From: Castanea sativa
Taxonomy: Eukaryota > Streptophyta > Magnoliopsida > Fagales > Fagaceae
Direction of reading: 5' to 3'
DNA: 64,000 bases
Assembly: GCF_040712315.1 (NCBI RefSeq)
Contig: NC_134023.1
Location: 70,401,889 to 70,465,888, forward strand
The translations under genes and the position numbers were made by a program. Every line of letters starts with the position of its first letter. The first letter of the stretch is position 1. The notes under the pieces were generated by a model. It ran no database searches and was not told the origin of the DNA. It worked only from the letters and a program-made list of their open reading frames with translations. Of the stretch, positions 1-9,981 are shown one piece after another.

Positions 1-1538
1 CAATTATTATTTAATACTGCATCAATTCGAGGGGATCCTAAAGTAGGAAGCAATTTGATCTAAAAAATTATGAGTTGAATTAATGGGTGCCCACAACTTT
101 GATCTAAAAGTTATTTCAGAACAATAGAAACTAAAAGACAGAAGAAACAGAAACTTTCTTCTCCATTTTCTGACAGAATTAGGCCCATGTAAAGGTTCCT
201 TTGCCTTCTTCACCTTGGAACAATTTGGTAATCTACCATTAAGGCTAGAGAGCTTACAATTTAGAGACATCCTAACCAAAACCCACCTATGTATCTTCAC
301 AAAGAAGCTTGAAAGCTTGAGAAAACCCCCAGCTCTAACAATCTCAACACCTAAATCTTCTCCCTCAGTCCCTCTTCACCAGTAAATGATAAACATAATA
401 AAAATTTTCTATTTTCAATTAAGTCTTTCTGGGCCCCATGCCAGCTCCCACTCCAAAATTTTCAAATTCACAAATAATAATAAAAATTTCCAACCAAATT
501 CAAAATTATAAAATCTACAGGGCTTTCAATAATCAAATAGAAAATAACAAACTAAATCTAAGTTTCCAGCTAGTTATACAACTTCTTAATTGGATGCTTA
601 CATAAAAATTCAGCCAAAATACTTAGTATTTCAAACAATTGGATGATTTCTCATGTAGTTCAGAAGATGGTTTTTGTCTTCAAGACTTGTGTGCATAATT
701 ACTTATAAAGAGAAATAGAAAAGAGAAATGAACTTGCCTCTAAAAGTCTTGACAGTCAAACATGTAACTATTATGATAAAAGGGTTTGGATTTTCAGTAA
801 AGAAGTGTAAGCTTTATTTCATTTCCTCAGTTCAAATTTTCCGATGTTACAGTGTAAGTTCATATAATATAAGTGCATGTATTGGCTTATCAAAAAAATA
901 AAAAATAAAAAATGCATGTATTAAAAATAAATTTTTTTTTAAAGACATACTCTATAGTCATGACATTTATGTTTCTCATCAAGACATTTGATCCTTTGAT
1001 CATTTTGATTGGGTTGACACTTTACTCCATCTCTCATTTTTGCAAGACAAGATTGATACAATTCAAAATTGACACAATTCTTATTCGTAATATATCATAA
1101 AATTTACACAATTATTTCTGTGTACATGAACACGTACTATATATATAACAAGTGTATATTTAATGCACATTACATTATTCAATTAATTAATAATTAAATA
1201 TTTGATACATTTTAAAGTGCACCCTTAAAATGAAGTTGGTAACAAATATCTAGAATATATTTAAAATTTGTGTTATGTATGTGAATCACATGTTATTTTG
1301 CATAATGTAACAAAACTACATCCTTTCCTCACAATGGAATTTTTCGAGTGTTTATCAATTTCTTTTTAATCTATAAATGCATTGGACTTACTTTTCTCAT
1401 TTTATTTATTATTTATAGCCTATGGATTGTGTCTGTCATTGTGGGACTAATCTTTTGACGGTGGACAATTATAACAATGAGGGGGCAATTCAAATACCAA
1501 TTCTCCTTTATAATGCAGGAGGAATATTCGGACCCTGA

Positions 1539-1540
<2 letters not shown>
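1..1540. other. AT-rich intergenic DNA; distal 5' flank of the first DUF946 unit
   Basis: No gene is supported here; the open frames are short and lack family features. From about 1090 to 1537 the sequence matches, with small differences, the DNA upstream of gene 2 (about 14610-14950 and 15811-15930) and of gene 4 (about 28735-28971 and 33498-33640). It is therefore an old part of the duplicated unit. In the other copies this flank runs straight into the proximal promoter. Here it is interrupted at about 1540 by 7.8 kb of inserted repeats and resumes near 9354. Confidence 0.7.

Positions 1541-1625
<85 letters not shown>
1541..1625. repeat. (TA)n microsatellite
   Basis: About 42 uninterrupted TA dinucleotides. 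It lies exactly where the flank of unit 1 stops matching that of unit 2, so it marks the left edge of the inserted block. Confidence 0.97.
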
Positions 1626-1627
<2 letters not shown>

Positions 1628-2147
1628 AAAATCTAAAGTGTAGTTTTTTTTTTTTTAGTTTAAATTCGGTTCGAAGCTGGCATAAAACACTGCTTTTACG
1701 CCAGCCAATGAAAATATGCCACGTTGTTAATTGACTTATTCTTGTGTTTCCTCTCTCTCCTCTCACGGACTCACTCATCTTTTTCTTCTTCTTCTTCTTT
1801 AGATTTTCTCTCTCTCCGTTCCCTCTGTTAACTCTTTTTTCTTTTTTTCCATACCATCAAATCCATTGCTTTCATTCTCTTGTGTACTCATCTTCCCTGC
1901 ACTGATCCATGCATCAACACAGTGATAGTGGGCATTAAATCTGGGTTCGAATGGGTTTTGTTTGTTTATTGCTATGAATGTGTTAGAAGAGCTACTCTAC
2001 ATTCTAATTTTGTGCTTCTTTGTTTGTTTGGGTTCACAGTCTTAGAAATTAGAATAGAGTATGCCTATTTGGTAGTTTCAGGGTACCAATGTGAGTGACT
2101 GTGATACTTCAAACGTTTCTTTTTTTGGCTTTTATTAATTTATTAAT

Positions 2148-3793
2148 GACGTAAATGCACTTTTAGTCCCTACATTTTAACGTTTTTCCATTTTAGTCTC
2201 TACATTTTATTTTTACAACTTTTAGTCCCTAAACCAATTAACGCATGTCATTTTAGTCATTTCCGTCAATCAAACGACGAAAATAGCTGAGGTGGCAGCC
2301 GGATGAATTAAAATATTATAAAAAAATGCCACATCAGCATTTAATTTAAAAATAATAATTTGACAATTTTAACTAAATAAAAAAACAAAAACAAAAATTA
2401 AAAACAATAAAATCAAATCTCAGTTAACACAACAACACAAACCCAGAAAATCAAACCAAGAACACAAATCAAATGTCGAGGAAATTAAAACACAAACCCA
2501 AACCCAACCCTCAATCTCTCAGATCTCTAATTCTCTCACCCACACCCACGGCACGACGGCTCCCTCTCTCTCCCCCACACCCATGGCACGGCGGCTCCCT
2601 CTCTCTCACCCATACCCACAGTGGTTAAAGACTCTTTCATGACTGAAACCCATTTTTTCTTCTACCATCTCCCACTTTCTTCCCAAATCAGTGCCATGGA
2701 GACATTTGGCTAGGGATTTTGAAGCTTTACATCACCACCACTGCTATTGATCCATGCCAATAACTCTGATCTGGTGCCAAACGTGTTTGTGTCTTTGTTT
2801 TTGGGTTTGGATCTCTATTTCTGGGTTTGGGTCTTTGTTTGTGTTTGGGTTTGTGTACCCACGGCACGGTAGCTCCCTCTCTCTCCCCCACACCCATGGC
2901 ATGGCGGCTCCTTCTCTCTCACCCATACCCACAATGGTTGAAGACTCTTTCATGGCCGAACTCATTTTTTCATCTACCATCTTCCACTCTCTTTTCAAAT
3001 CAATGCCATGGAGACATTTGGGTAGGGATTTTTGAGCTTCACATCACCACCACTGCTATTGATCCATGCCAACAGCTCTGATCTGGTGCCAAACGTGTTT
3101 GTGTCTTTGTTTTTGGGTTTGGATCTCTATTTCTGGATTTAGGTCTCTATTCCTAGGTTTGGGTCTTTGTTTGTGTTTGGGTTTGTGTTTCAAACGTCAA
3201 GGAAACGTTTGATAAAGACCCACGAGCTCCGCCACCACCATCGGCGACGCCATCACTGGTGGCTATTGATCTCCATCTTTCTCTGTTCTAATTTTCTTTT
3301 CTCTTTTGGTTTGGTGGCTGTCGATCTCCACCTTGCCGTTTGGAGTTTGGAGTTGGACTGTGTTGTGTTGTGTGAGGGTTTTTAATTTTATTTAATTTTT
3401 TTGAGAGTAAATAGTTTTTGTTTGTTATTGTGTTCTTTGTGTTTTTGAATTTGAGTTTGTGTTTTAATTTCCTTGGCATTTGATTTGTGTTCTTGGGTTT
3501 GATTTTTTAGAATTGTGTTGTGTTCACAGAGATTTGATTTTATTGTTTTTAATTTTGTTTTTTATTTAGTTAAAATTGACAAATTATTTTAAAAAAATTA
3601 AATGCTGATATGGCATTTTTTGTAATATTTTAATTCTTCAAGTTGCCACCTCAGCTATTTCCATCAGTTGACTGACGAAAAGGACTAAAATGACACGCGT
3701 TAATTGGTTTAGGGACTAAAAGTGGTAAAAATAAAATGTAGGGACTAAAATGGAAAAACGTCAAAATGTATGGACTAAAAGTGCATTCACGCA
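2148..3793. mobile_element. Nested MULE-like element with perfect 9-bp target duplication
   Basis: Inverted repeats of about 350 bp (2148-2505 against about 3446-3793) begin with GACGTAAATGCACTTTTAG and include repeated blocks of the type TTTTAGTCCCTACATTTT. The target duplication TTTATTAAT is seen at 2139-2147 and again at 3794-3802. A 9-bp duplication with long TIRs is the classic signature of Mutator-like elements. No transposase frame is present, so it is non-autonomous. The interior holds a 313-bp direct duplication. A second element with the same terminal sequence lies at 39774-42720. Confidence 0.9.
2544..3188. repeat. Direct tandem duplication of about 313 bp inside the nested MULE
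   Basis: The block starting ACCCACGGCACG at 2544 recurs at 2857. Both copies contain the same run of features: CT-rich stretch, CCATGGCA, CATCACCACCACTGCTATTG, and a GTTTGGGT-rich tail. The second copy has about 20 extra bases near its end. The high GC relative to the surroundings and the open frames across it hint at captured host sequence, but I recognise no product. Confidence 0.85.
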
Positions 3794-4295
3794 TTTATTA
3801 ATTTATTTATAATATTACTGATTGTGTTTTGTGTTGTGATGGAGGATTTTTAGCTCATCATGTTAAGTTCAGAACTAATCTTGAATGAATTCAAGTGGCT
3901 TTGAATTTATAAATGAGATATTTCATGATTAATTTTTGTGGGTTTTGTTTGGTGCTAAAACTGGGTTTTTTGAGAGCTCAAAGATTAAAAGCTTTTACTT
4001 TTTGAGGTTGATATACTTGTTTTCTGGCTATCTTTTTACTTTTAGATTTAATGCTCATTGCCATTGTGTTGATGCATGGATTAGTGCGGGGAAGAGCAAT
4101 GGATTTGACGCGAGAAGAGAGAATTACAGAGGGAACAGAGAGAGAAAGAAAATCCAAAGAAGAAGATAAGAATTGTGAAATAAGCCAAATAACAACGTGG
4201 CATGTTTTCATTGGCTGGCGTAAAAGCAGTGTTTTACACCAGCTCCCGACCGAATTTAAACTCTTTTTTTTATTATGTTCCTGTTAAGTTATATC

Positions 4296-5037
4296 TGTGG
4301 GGAGTAAAAGGACCCAAGCGGGCATTTGGGCCCTTGGGCTCTAGCAAGGAGGGCCGATCTGTTCTTGGGATAAGAATTTGTTAGTACTGCGGATCGGCCC
4401 ATACGCCGAGGGTCCGAGGACACATCCGAGGATGAGTTTCTCCTCGGACAGACCCAAGAAAACTCGTAGATTCAGTACGAAGGTCAAGGCAGAACTCTGG
4501 AAAGACTGTTGGTTAAGAGGGGGAAACCCTGAACCTTCTAAATACACCGATGTTAGAAAAGTATCACGAGCCAAGGCTGCCACCTCCACATTAAAGACTC
4601 TGCACCTACCTCCCTGGCCGTATTAATGGGGAAGTGACCCCTGAATAGTAGAGCTGAAACTTTTGGTCACTATTCAAAGGCACTAAGGGAAGAAATATCT
4701 AGGGGGGAGGGGGTTTGAGCAACACGTGGATAAAGTGTCAGGAAAGGAAGTATTTAAAGGGGACCAGTCTGTAACTAAAGAGGGGGGAATTGAAGAATTG
4801 TAATCTTTAAGAAAGAAAGAGAAATAATATAACAGTAGTCCTCGGCTCACGTCCGAGGAGGTCCATCGGCAATTATCATTCATTATTTACAAGTGTTTGC
4901 ACACCAAAACCTGTTATCAAGTTCTCAGTACCTTTAATCTAGATTTCAAGCCCACGCTCTACAAATTTTATTGTTTAAGGCTCATTGGGCCTGAGCCCAT
5001 AATTTTCTTTGGGTCCAGGTGCAATTGTGCACTTACA
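4296..5037 (+). mobile_element. Solo LTR of the Tat-type family (ATATC target duplication)
   Basis: A 742-bp segment starts TGTGGGGAGTAAAAGG and ends GTGCACTTACA, matching the terminal sequences of the LTRs of the large element at 49191-60593 read on the opposite strand. It is flanked by a perfect 5-bp duplication, ATATC, at 4291-4295 and 5038-5042, with no internal retroelement sequence. This is the expected product of LTR-LTR recombination. It shares with the full LTRs the repeated word CCGAGGA, the Pribnow-like AT-rich middle and the terminal GGGCCTGAGCCCATAA region. Confidence 0.93.
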
Positions 5038-5156
5038 ATATCAACAGCCACATCATTTACTAATTTTTAATATATTGTTTTTGGTAAAAACCAATTTTTA
5101 ACATTCTCTTATTTTTAACTCATTTTTTTATTATTAATTTCCTAACTTATTATTAT

Positions 5157-5857
5157 TGTGGGGTACAAGGATTCCGAGTAAGGTGATCACGCCACGTGTC
5201 ACGCCTGGCCGAGAAGGACAATTAGTGGGCCAATGAGGCCACGTCCTTGGATTTTGTGATCACGTCATCAATGCACCATCAGAGAAGGCTCTACCGTGCA
5301 GAAAAGGCTTTGGGAAGGGGGATGGCACTGACGTGATTAAAAGCTAGAGACTGTCACCACATTCAATGCATCCCACCAAACTTTCTGGCCGCATTTATGT
5401 GGAGAAGACCCTTGAATAGTATTGCCTTGGGTGCCACATCTCATAGGAACTCATAAAAGGTGCTAGATGGGACTGGAACTTGGGGAATGACTAGCGCGAT
5501 CAACAAGTGGAAGGTTAGGATCATCTGAAATGGTCTATATAAGATAAAAGGTCCCCCATGAGAAGAGGGATCGGAAAAAGAGAAAAGGAAAATACTGTAT
5601 ACTCGAGAACAATATCTGTAATCTGTCCTTAAAAGAGTGAAATATAAGGAATCAACCTCCTTGGCCTAAGTCCGAGGACAATTTTCATTATACAAACTAT
5701 TCCAACTTCATCCTACTATGATTTTAGCCCACTGTGATTGTTAATTAAACTCATTAAAACCTAGATTTCTAGCCCACTCTCTACAAATTCATTGTATTGG
5801 GCTCTTCGGGCCTATCCCCTTTCTATTTTGGGCTTAGGTGTAAATCGTGACCCTACA
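5157..5857 (+). mobile_element. Second solo LTR, related subfamily
   Basis: A 701-bp segment starts TGTGGGGTACAAGG and ends GACCCTACA. Its layout parallels the solo LTR just before it: an AACTCATAAAAGG-type promoter region, TCCGAGGACA near the 3' part, and a terminal block with GGGCTCTTCGGGCC. The flanks are ATTAT (5152-5156) and GTTAT (5858-5862), a 5-bp target duplication with one mismatch, so it is older or more decayed. Sequence divergence from the 4296 LTR is high enough to call it another subfamily. Confidence 0.82.
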
Positions 5858-8269
5858 GTTATATTTTCTCTAACTTTTGCCCTTCCTTTTGCTTCTTCAT
5901 CCTCCCACTACTATTTACATATCTTAATATAACTTTTTCTCTATTTCTTTATCTTCCTTTATTTTTGGTTTTTCTTATTCCCCTCATCTTATTATAAATT
6001 TACAATTCTCTTTCTCATTTTATGTATAGTTTTCCCACAAACAAAAGGTTATTTTTCTCTCTCAAATTATTATTTTTTTGTCAATTTTTTTCTCTTGCAT
6101 CTCTACTTTAGGTTAATGAATTCTTGTATTATTTGGAACTTTACTTTGGGTTAATATGATTAATTTTTTCATTTTTAAGTTCTTATCTTTTTTATTCTTT
6201 TTAATTTCATAGATGTTATCATATTGCACTATAAAGATAGTACATAAGAATATATGAATATAATGTTATTTTATTACATAACATAAGTTGGTTAATTTGG
6301 TGTTTATTACAATATTTTTTATTTTTACCTTTTTTCTACTCACATTATTTTCTATAAATTTTGTATTGTTCTCGCTCACATTCTCTCTTGAAAAAGTGGT
6401 TATTCTCTCTCTCTCCTGATTTTTTATTTTTCTTGCAACTCTACTTTATATTGGTGAATCATTGTGATTTTTAAGCCTCTATTTTGGGTTCATACATTTT
6501 GGTGTTGTATTTTTAATTCCCCCATCATAAGTAGTCTCTTTCTCTCTATAATAAAATTTAGAGAATAAATTATACATATTCAGTATAAGTTTGATATGAG
6601 TTTTGATTATCATAATAATCTCTTTTAAGACAATGAAGAACTTGAATAATTTATTTAAATAAAAATTATACATATATACATACATGCATACATACATACA
6701 TATATAACTATTTTGCTTAAAAGTGTTAGGCTCTAAAAGTTTAGAACAACTGGCAAACCGTGAGTACAAACTTGTTTAGATATAGATTCCTAAGTTTATA
6801 GGTATAATTAGACAATATTCAAAGTGCTGCAAGTCAGAATACAAGAAAAAGGAAGTTGCAGGTTTAGAAATTTGAAACATGCCAGGTTCGACCGATCAAG
6901 ATGCATTTCTGTTAATTTTAATTTCAACCTAACAGCTCATTAAGCTCATTAAGTGATTAGGGTTTCAAGACTATTTCACATAGTATTTAACGGAAATCCT
7001 AAGGCACATTTTGTTATGACTTTGGAGGTGCTCTTTAGATCTAAAAGGTATTGTGCCTTCTCCTTTCAAAGTCGCTACCAGAATTTCATCTACACATTAT
7101 TAGAACTAGTAGAACTAAAGTTGCTGCAACAAGAGTATACATAGTTGATGACTTAAAGCTTTGAGTGAGATCTCAAAGTCACAAACATGGGTAACGGGTT
7201 CAACAAATTCAGATAGAAGAGTCCATGGATTTGGAGCTGCGTGTGGTCACGTAAGTAAGTTCTACAAGAGGTAGCTTTAGATTAGGGAAAAATTTATTGT
7301 AAAACTTCCATTCTATTTAGTGAATTTTTTGTCTTAAGGATAGTTTAGGTTAAATCCTCCCCAAATTTTTTTTACCTTGAAACTGGAAGGTTTCATTAGT
7401 TTTTTTGGGTCATCACGTCGCTTGTCTTCTTTACTTTTCCACATTAAGTGATATGATTGTATGTGTTTAAACTAGATTTGAATAATAAATCTAAGTATCA
7501 ACTTGGTTAATTAATTAAGTTAAACAATCTGAGTATGCATGGGTCTAAACAAACTTTAAAAAATGTATAATTAACTTCATGCAATTCTATTAAAAGCAAC
7601 GATGTTAAAACAAATGAATAACTGCCCTAAAGATTACATTTGTATATTCATAACTTTTTTATTTAGATAGACTTTAACTTGAAATTACTTATATCAAAGT
7701 GAACTGAAATGCTACATTAATATGGTTCAACAAAAGCAATGGCTAAGCCACACACAAGGGTGGGGGTGGGGGGCTTGTATATTATTTACATTTTAAAAAA
7801 TGTAGCATGCAAAAATTTAAGTCCCCCCCCCCCCCCCAAAATTTTTTTTTTGAGTCATTTCAATGTTGCTTTTAATAGAAAGAGAAATTGTATTAAAATC
7901 ATATAATTTAAGAGCTTTTACAAATTAAACTATGTAGAAAATGATAAATTTTTGTACATGTCTAATAGAAGAAATACATGACTTTTATATACTCATTAAA
8001 ATTTAGAAGATGATTTGTAAACATGTGTGTGTGTGTGTGTGTGTGTAGAGGTTTGTCTTAACTAATATATTAGCATCACAACTTGGCCCCCCAAACCAAA
8101 ATTTCTAGCTTCGCCCCTGAACAAAAGTGTATGTAATAACAATATATGCTTTGCTTAAGATTTTAGATATTACATGTTTGAGATTTATATTTTTGGAAAA
8201 AATAAATTTGGATTTAGAATATGTATTTCAACCCAAACATGTCTTTTCCCATTATGTAAGTGCACAAAA
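5858..8269. other. AT-rich repeat-derived DNA without genes
   Basis: No coding region is supported. Visible items: a CATA-type microsatellite near 6667-6711, a run of 15 C at 7823-7837 directly followed by A and T runs, and a (TG)n stretch at about 8024-8046. Two T-rich segments near 6030-6180 and 6395-6560 resemble each other weakly. The block ending near 8118 with TAGCTTCGCCCCTGA looks like the end of a decayed element, but I could not pair it with another end. Confidence 0.5.
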
Positions 8270-8970
8270 GCCAAAAGTAGATCGAAGTGCACAAAAATGG
8301 ACAGAAGTGGCCAAATGGACCGAATTGGACCAAATGAAACAAAGTGGACAAAATGGAGAGAATAAGATTGAATGGACCGAACAAATAGGAACAAGGTGGA
8401 CTGAACAGCCACAGAAAATTAAAGTGGACCGAATAAGAATGGATTGACAGATTAGGACCACAGTAGACAGAATGGATTAAAGTCGACTAAATAGGACCAA
8501 TGTGGATTGAAGAGAAGTGGATAGAATGGACCGAATAGAACTAATGTGGAACAAATAAAACCAAAGTGGCCCAAATGATTCAAATAGAAATGAAATGAAC
8601 AGAATGGATTGAATAGGACCAATGTGGACCAACGAGGACCAAATAGAATCAATGTGGACAGAATGCTCGAATAGAATTGAAATGGAAAGAATGAAATGAA
8701 TAGGACCAATGTGGAGCGAATAGGAACAAATAGAATCAAGGTGGACAAAATTGACTGAATAGGACCAAAGTAAACCGAATATAACCAAAGTGGACTGAAT
8801 GGACCGAATAGGACCAATTGAACGGAATATGACTGAAGTGGACAAAATAGGACATATGAGGACCGAATATAATTTTATTGGATAGAATGGACCAAATAGG
8901 ACCAAAGAGGATATATAGAATGGAAAGAATAGAACCAATGAGGACTGAATAAGACTTTTGAATATATATC
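8270..8970. repeat. Degenerate minisatellite based on GGACCRAAT words
   Basis: About 700 bp are built from short units such as GGACCGAATA, GGACCAAAGT and GGACTGAAT in varying order, spaced about 10-11 bp and often about 20 bp in pairs. A small outlier of the same kind lies at about 9176-9235. Because the unit lacks stop codons in several frames, it produces long but meaningless open frames on both strands. Confidence 0.9.
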
Positions 8971-9826
8971 ATTTTAATTGTATTTTTAGGACTCATATTT
9001 CTAATGTCTAATGTCTATTCTTTGAATTTGTTTAACTCAAAACTAAAGAGTTTATCCAAAATATAATAAAATTCATACTTTTCAACCCAAAAATTAAGAG
9101 AAAAAAAAAAGAATTTTTGAGCTAAACTTGAAAAGGCAACCGACAAAAAGAATAAATTTAAGGCTCAATTAGTCTAAAATGGACTGACGTAGACCAAATT
9201 GGATCAAAGTAGACCTAATTCGACCAAATAAAAAAAAATTAATTTTAGGGAGAAAAAATTATCTTCAGAAGTCTTTAGTGAAAAAAATTCTATAATATAT
9301 TGCAATAAAATTATTATTTATTATCACGTATCGTGTGAGTCTACAACTATTTCTCCTTATATAAAGGAAAACAAGTTGTCAACTTTGTGTTTAACATTTA
9401 TTTAGCTAAACGAAAAAAAAACAAAAAATATTCTAAAAGGATAAAAGTATTTAGGGGAAGATATTCTAAAAAGATACCGTCGTCAACATCCTCTAAAATA
9501 TGGCTTACTTGTTTTACTCTAAATTTTTTGCAAATCAACTCTATTTCGACACATATTAAGCAAGAAAAGGAAAATTAAGAATAGTTTCAAACCTTTTTTA
9601 AAATTGAAATCAAATATAGGAGAATGAGATAATTTTTTTTAAAAATAAATAAAAATCACTGCTTTTTTTGGTAAATCTTAAGTGGTAGTGTTAAGAAAAT
9701 ATAGTGGACCTAGTAGTACTACCCTTTTTAAAAGGGTAAAATATAGATAAATGAAAAAAAGTACTAAAATAGATAAACGAATAAAAAAAGGTACTAAAAA
9801 AGGTAAACGAAAATAGCCGAAGGTAC

Positions 9827-9834
9827 TATAAAAG
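9827..9834 (+). promoter_or_regulatory. TATA box of gene 1
   Basis: TATAAAAG lies 148 bp before the start codon of gene 1. The same word in the same setting (ACTATAAAAGAAAGG) precedes gene 2 at 16353. Transcription would start about 30 bp downstream, giving a leader of about 120 nt. The proximal promoter from about 9354 (AAAGGAAAACAAGTTGTCAA) is shared with gene 2. Confidence 0.7.
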
Positions 9835-9903
9835 AAAAGGCCGCAGCAATGGTGAAACTGGGGCAAAGTTTGGAATTATTTATTAAAACCCATTCTTTCT
9901 TCC

Positions 9904-9960
9904 ATGACACAGAAAGCTAGTTGCTCAAAACAACAAAAAAGAAGTTTTTATTTTTGCTGA
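9904..9960 (+). promoter_or_regulatory. Upstream ORF in the leader of gene 1
   Basis: The first ATG after the TATA box opens an 18-codon frame that ends in TGA at 9958-9960, 21 bases before the main ATG. It begins Met-Thr-Gln-Lys. The same ATG is present in gene 2 (7 codons) but is ACG in gene 4. In eukaryotic scanning such an ORF would reduce translation of the main frame; that effect is inferred. Confidence 0.55.
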
Positions 9961-9981
9961 AACAACAAAAAAGAAGTTGAG

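Larger units (their letters stand above)
1658..4261. mobile_element. Non-autonomous TIR element (outer, MULE-like), interrupted by a nested element
   Basis: The ends are long inverted repeats: about 1658-1942 pairs with about 4043-4261. The outer part of the TIR covers GTTTAAATTCGG and the conserved block around the word GCTTTTACGCCAGCCAATG. The similarity continues inward through CT-rich DNA to a shared block near CATGCATCAACACA. Both ends abut T-runs, so a 9-bp target duplication of T's is possible but cannot be proved. No transposase is visible. TIRs of 200 bp or more and the possible 9-bp duplication suggest the Mutator superfamily. The element contains a second complete TIR element at 2148-3793. 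Confidence 0.8.

Noticed and set aside
22..300. 92-codon frame on the - strand at the left edge
   Set aside because: No ATG-linked context, domain or splice-supported continuation was seen.
2744..3385. Overlapping frames in the nested MULE
   Set aside because: They follow a 313-bp direct duplication and have no recognisable product; called repeat instead.
4378..4626. 82-codon frames on both strands near 4340-4630
   Set aside because: They lie inside a solo LTR with perfect target duplication.
8452..8938. Long open frames on the - strand (over 120 and 150 codons)
   Set aside because: They lie wholly in the GGACC minisatellite and have only its repetitive composition (Ile, Ser, Leu, Phe rich).
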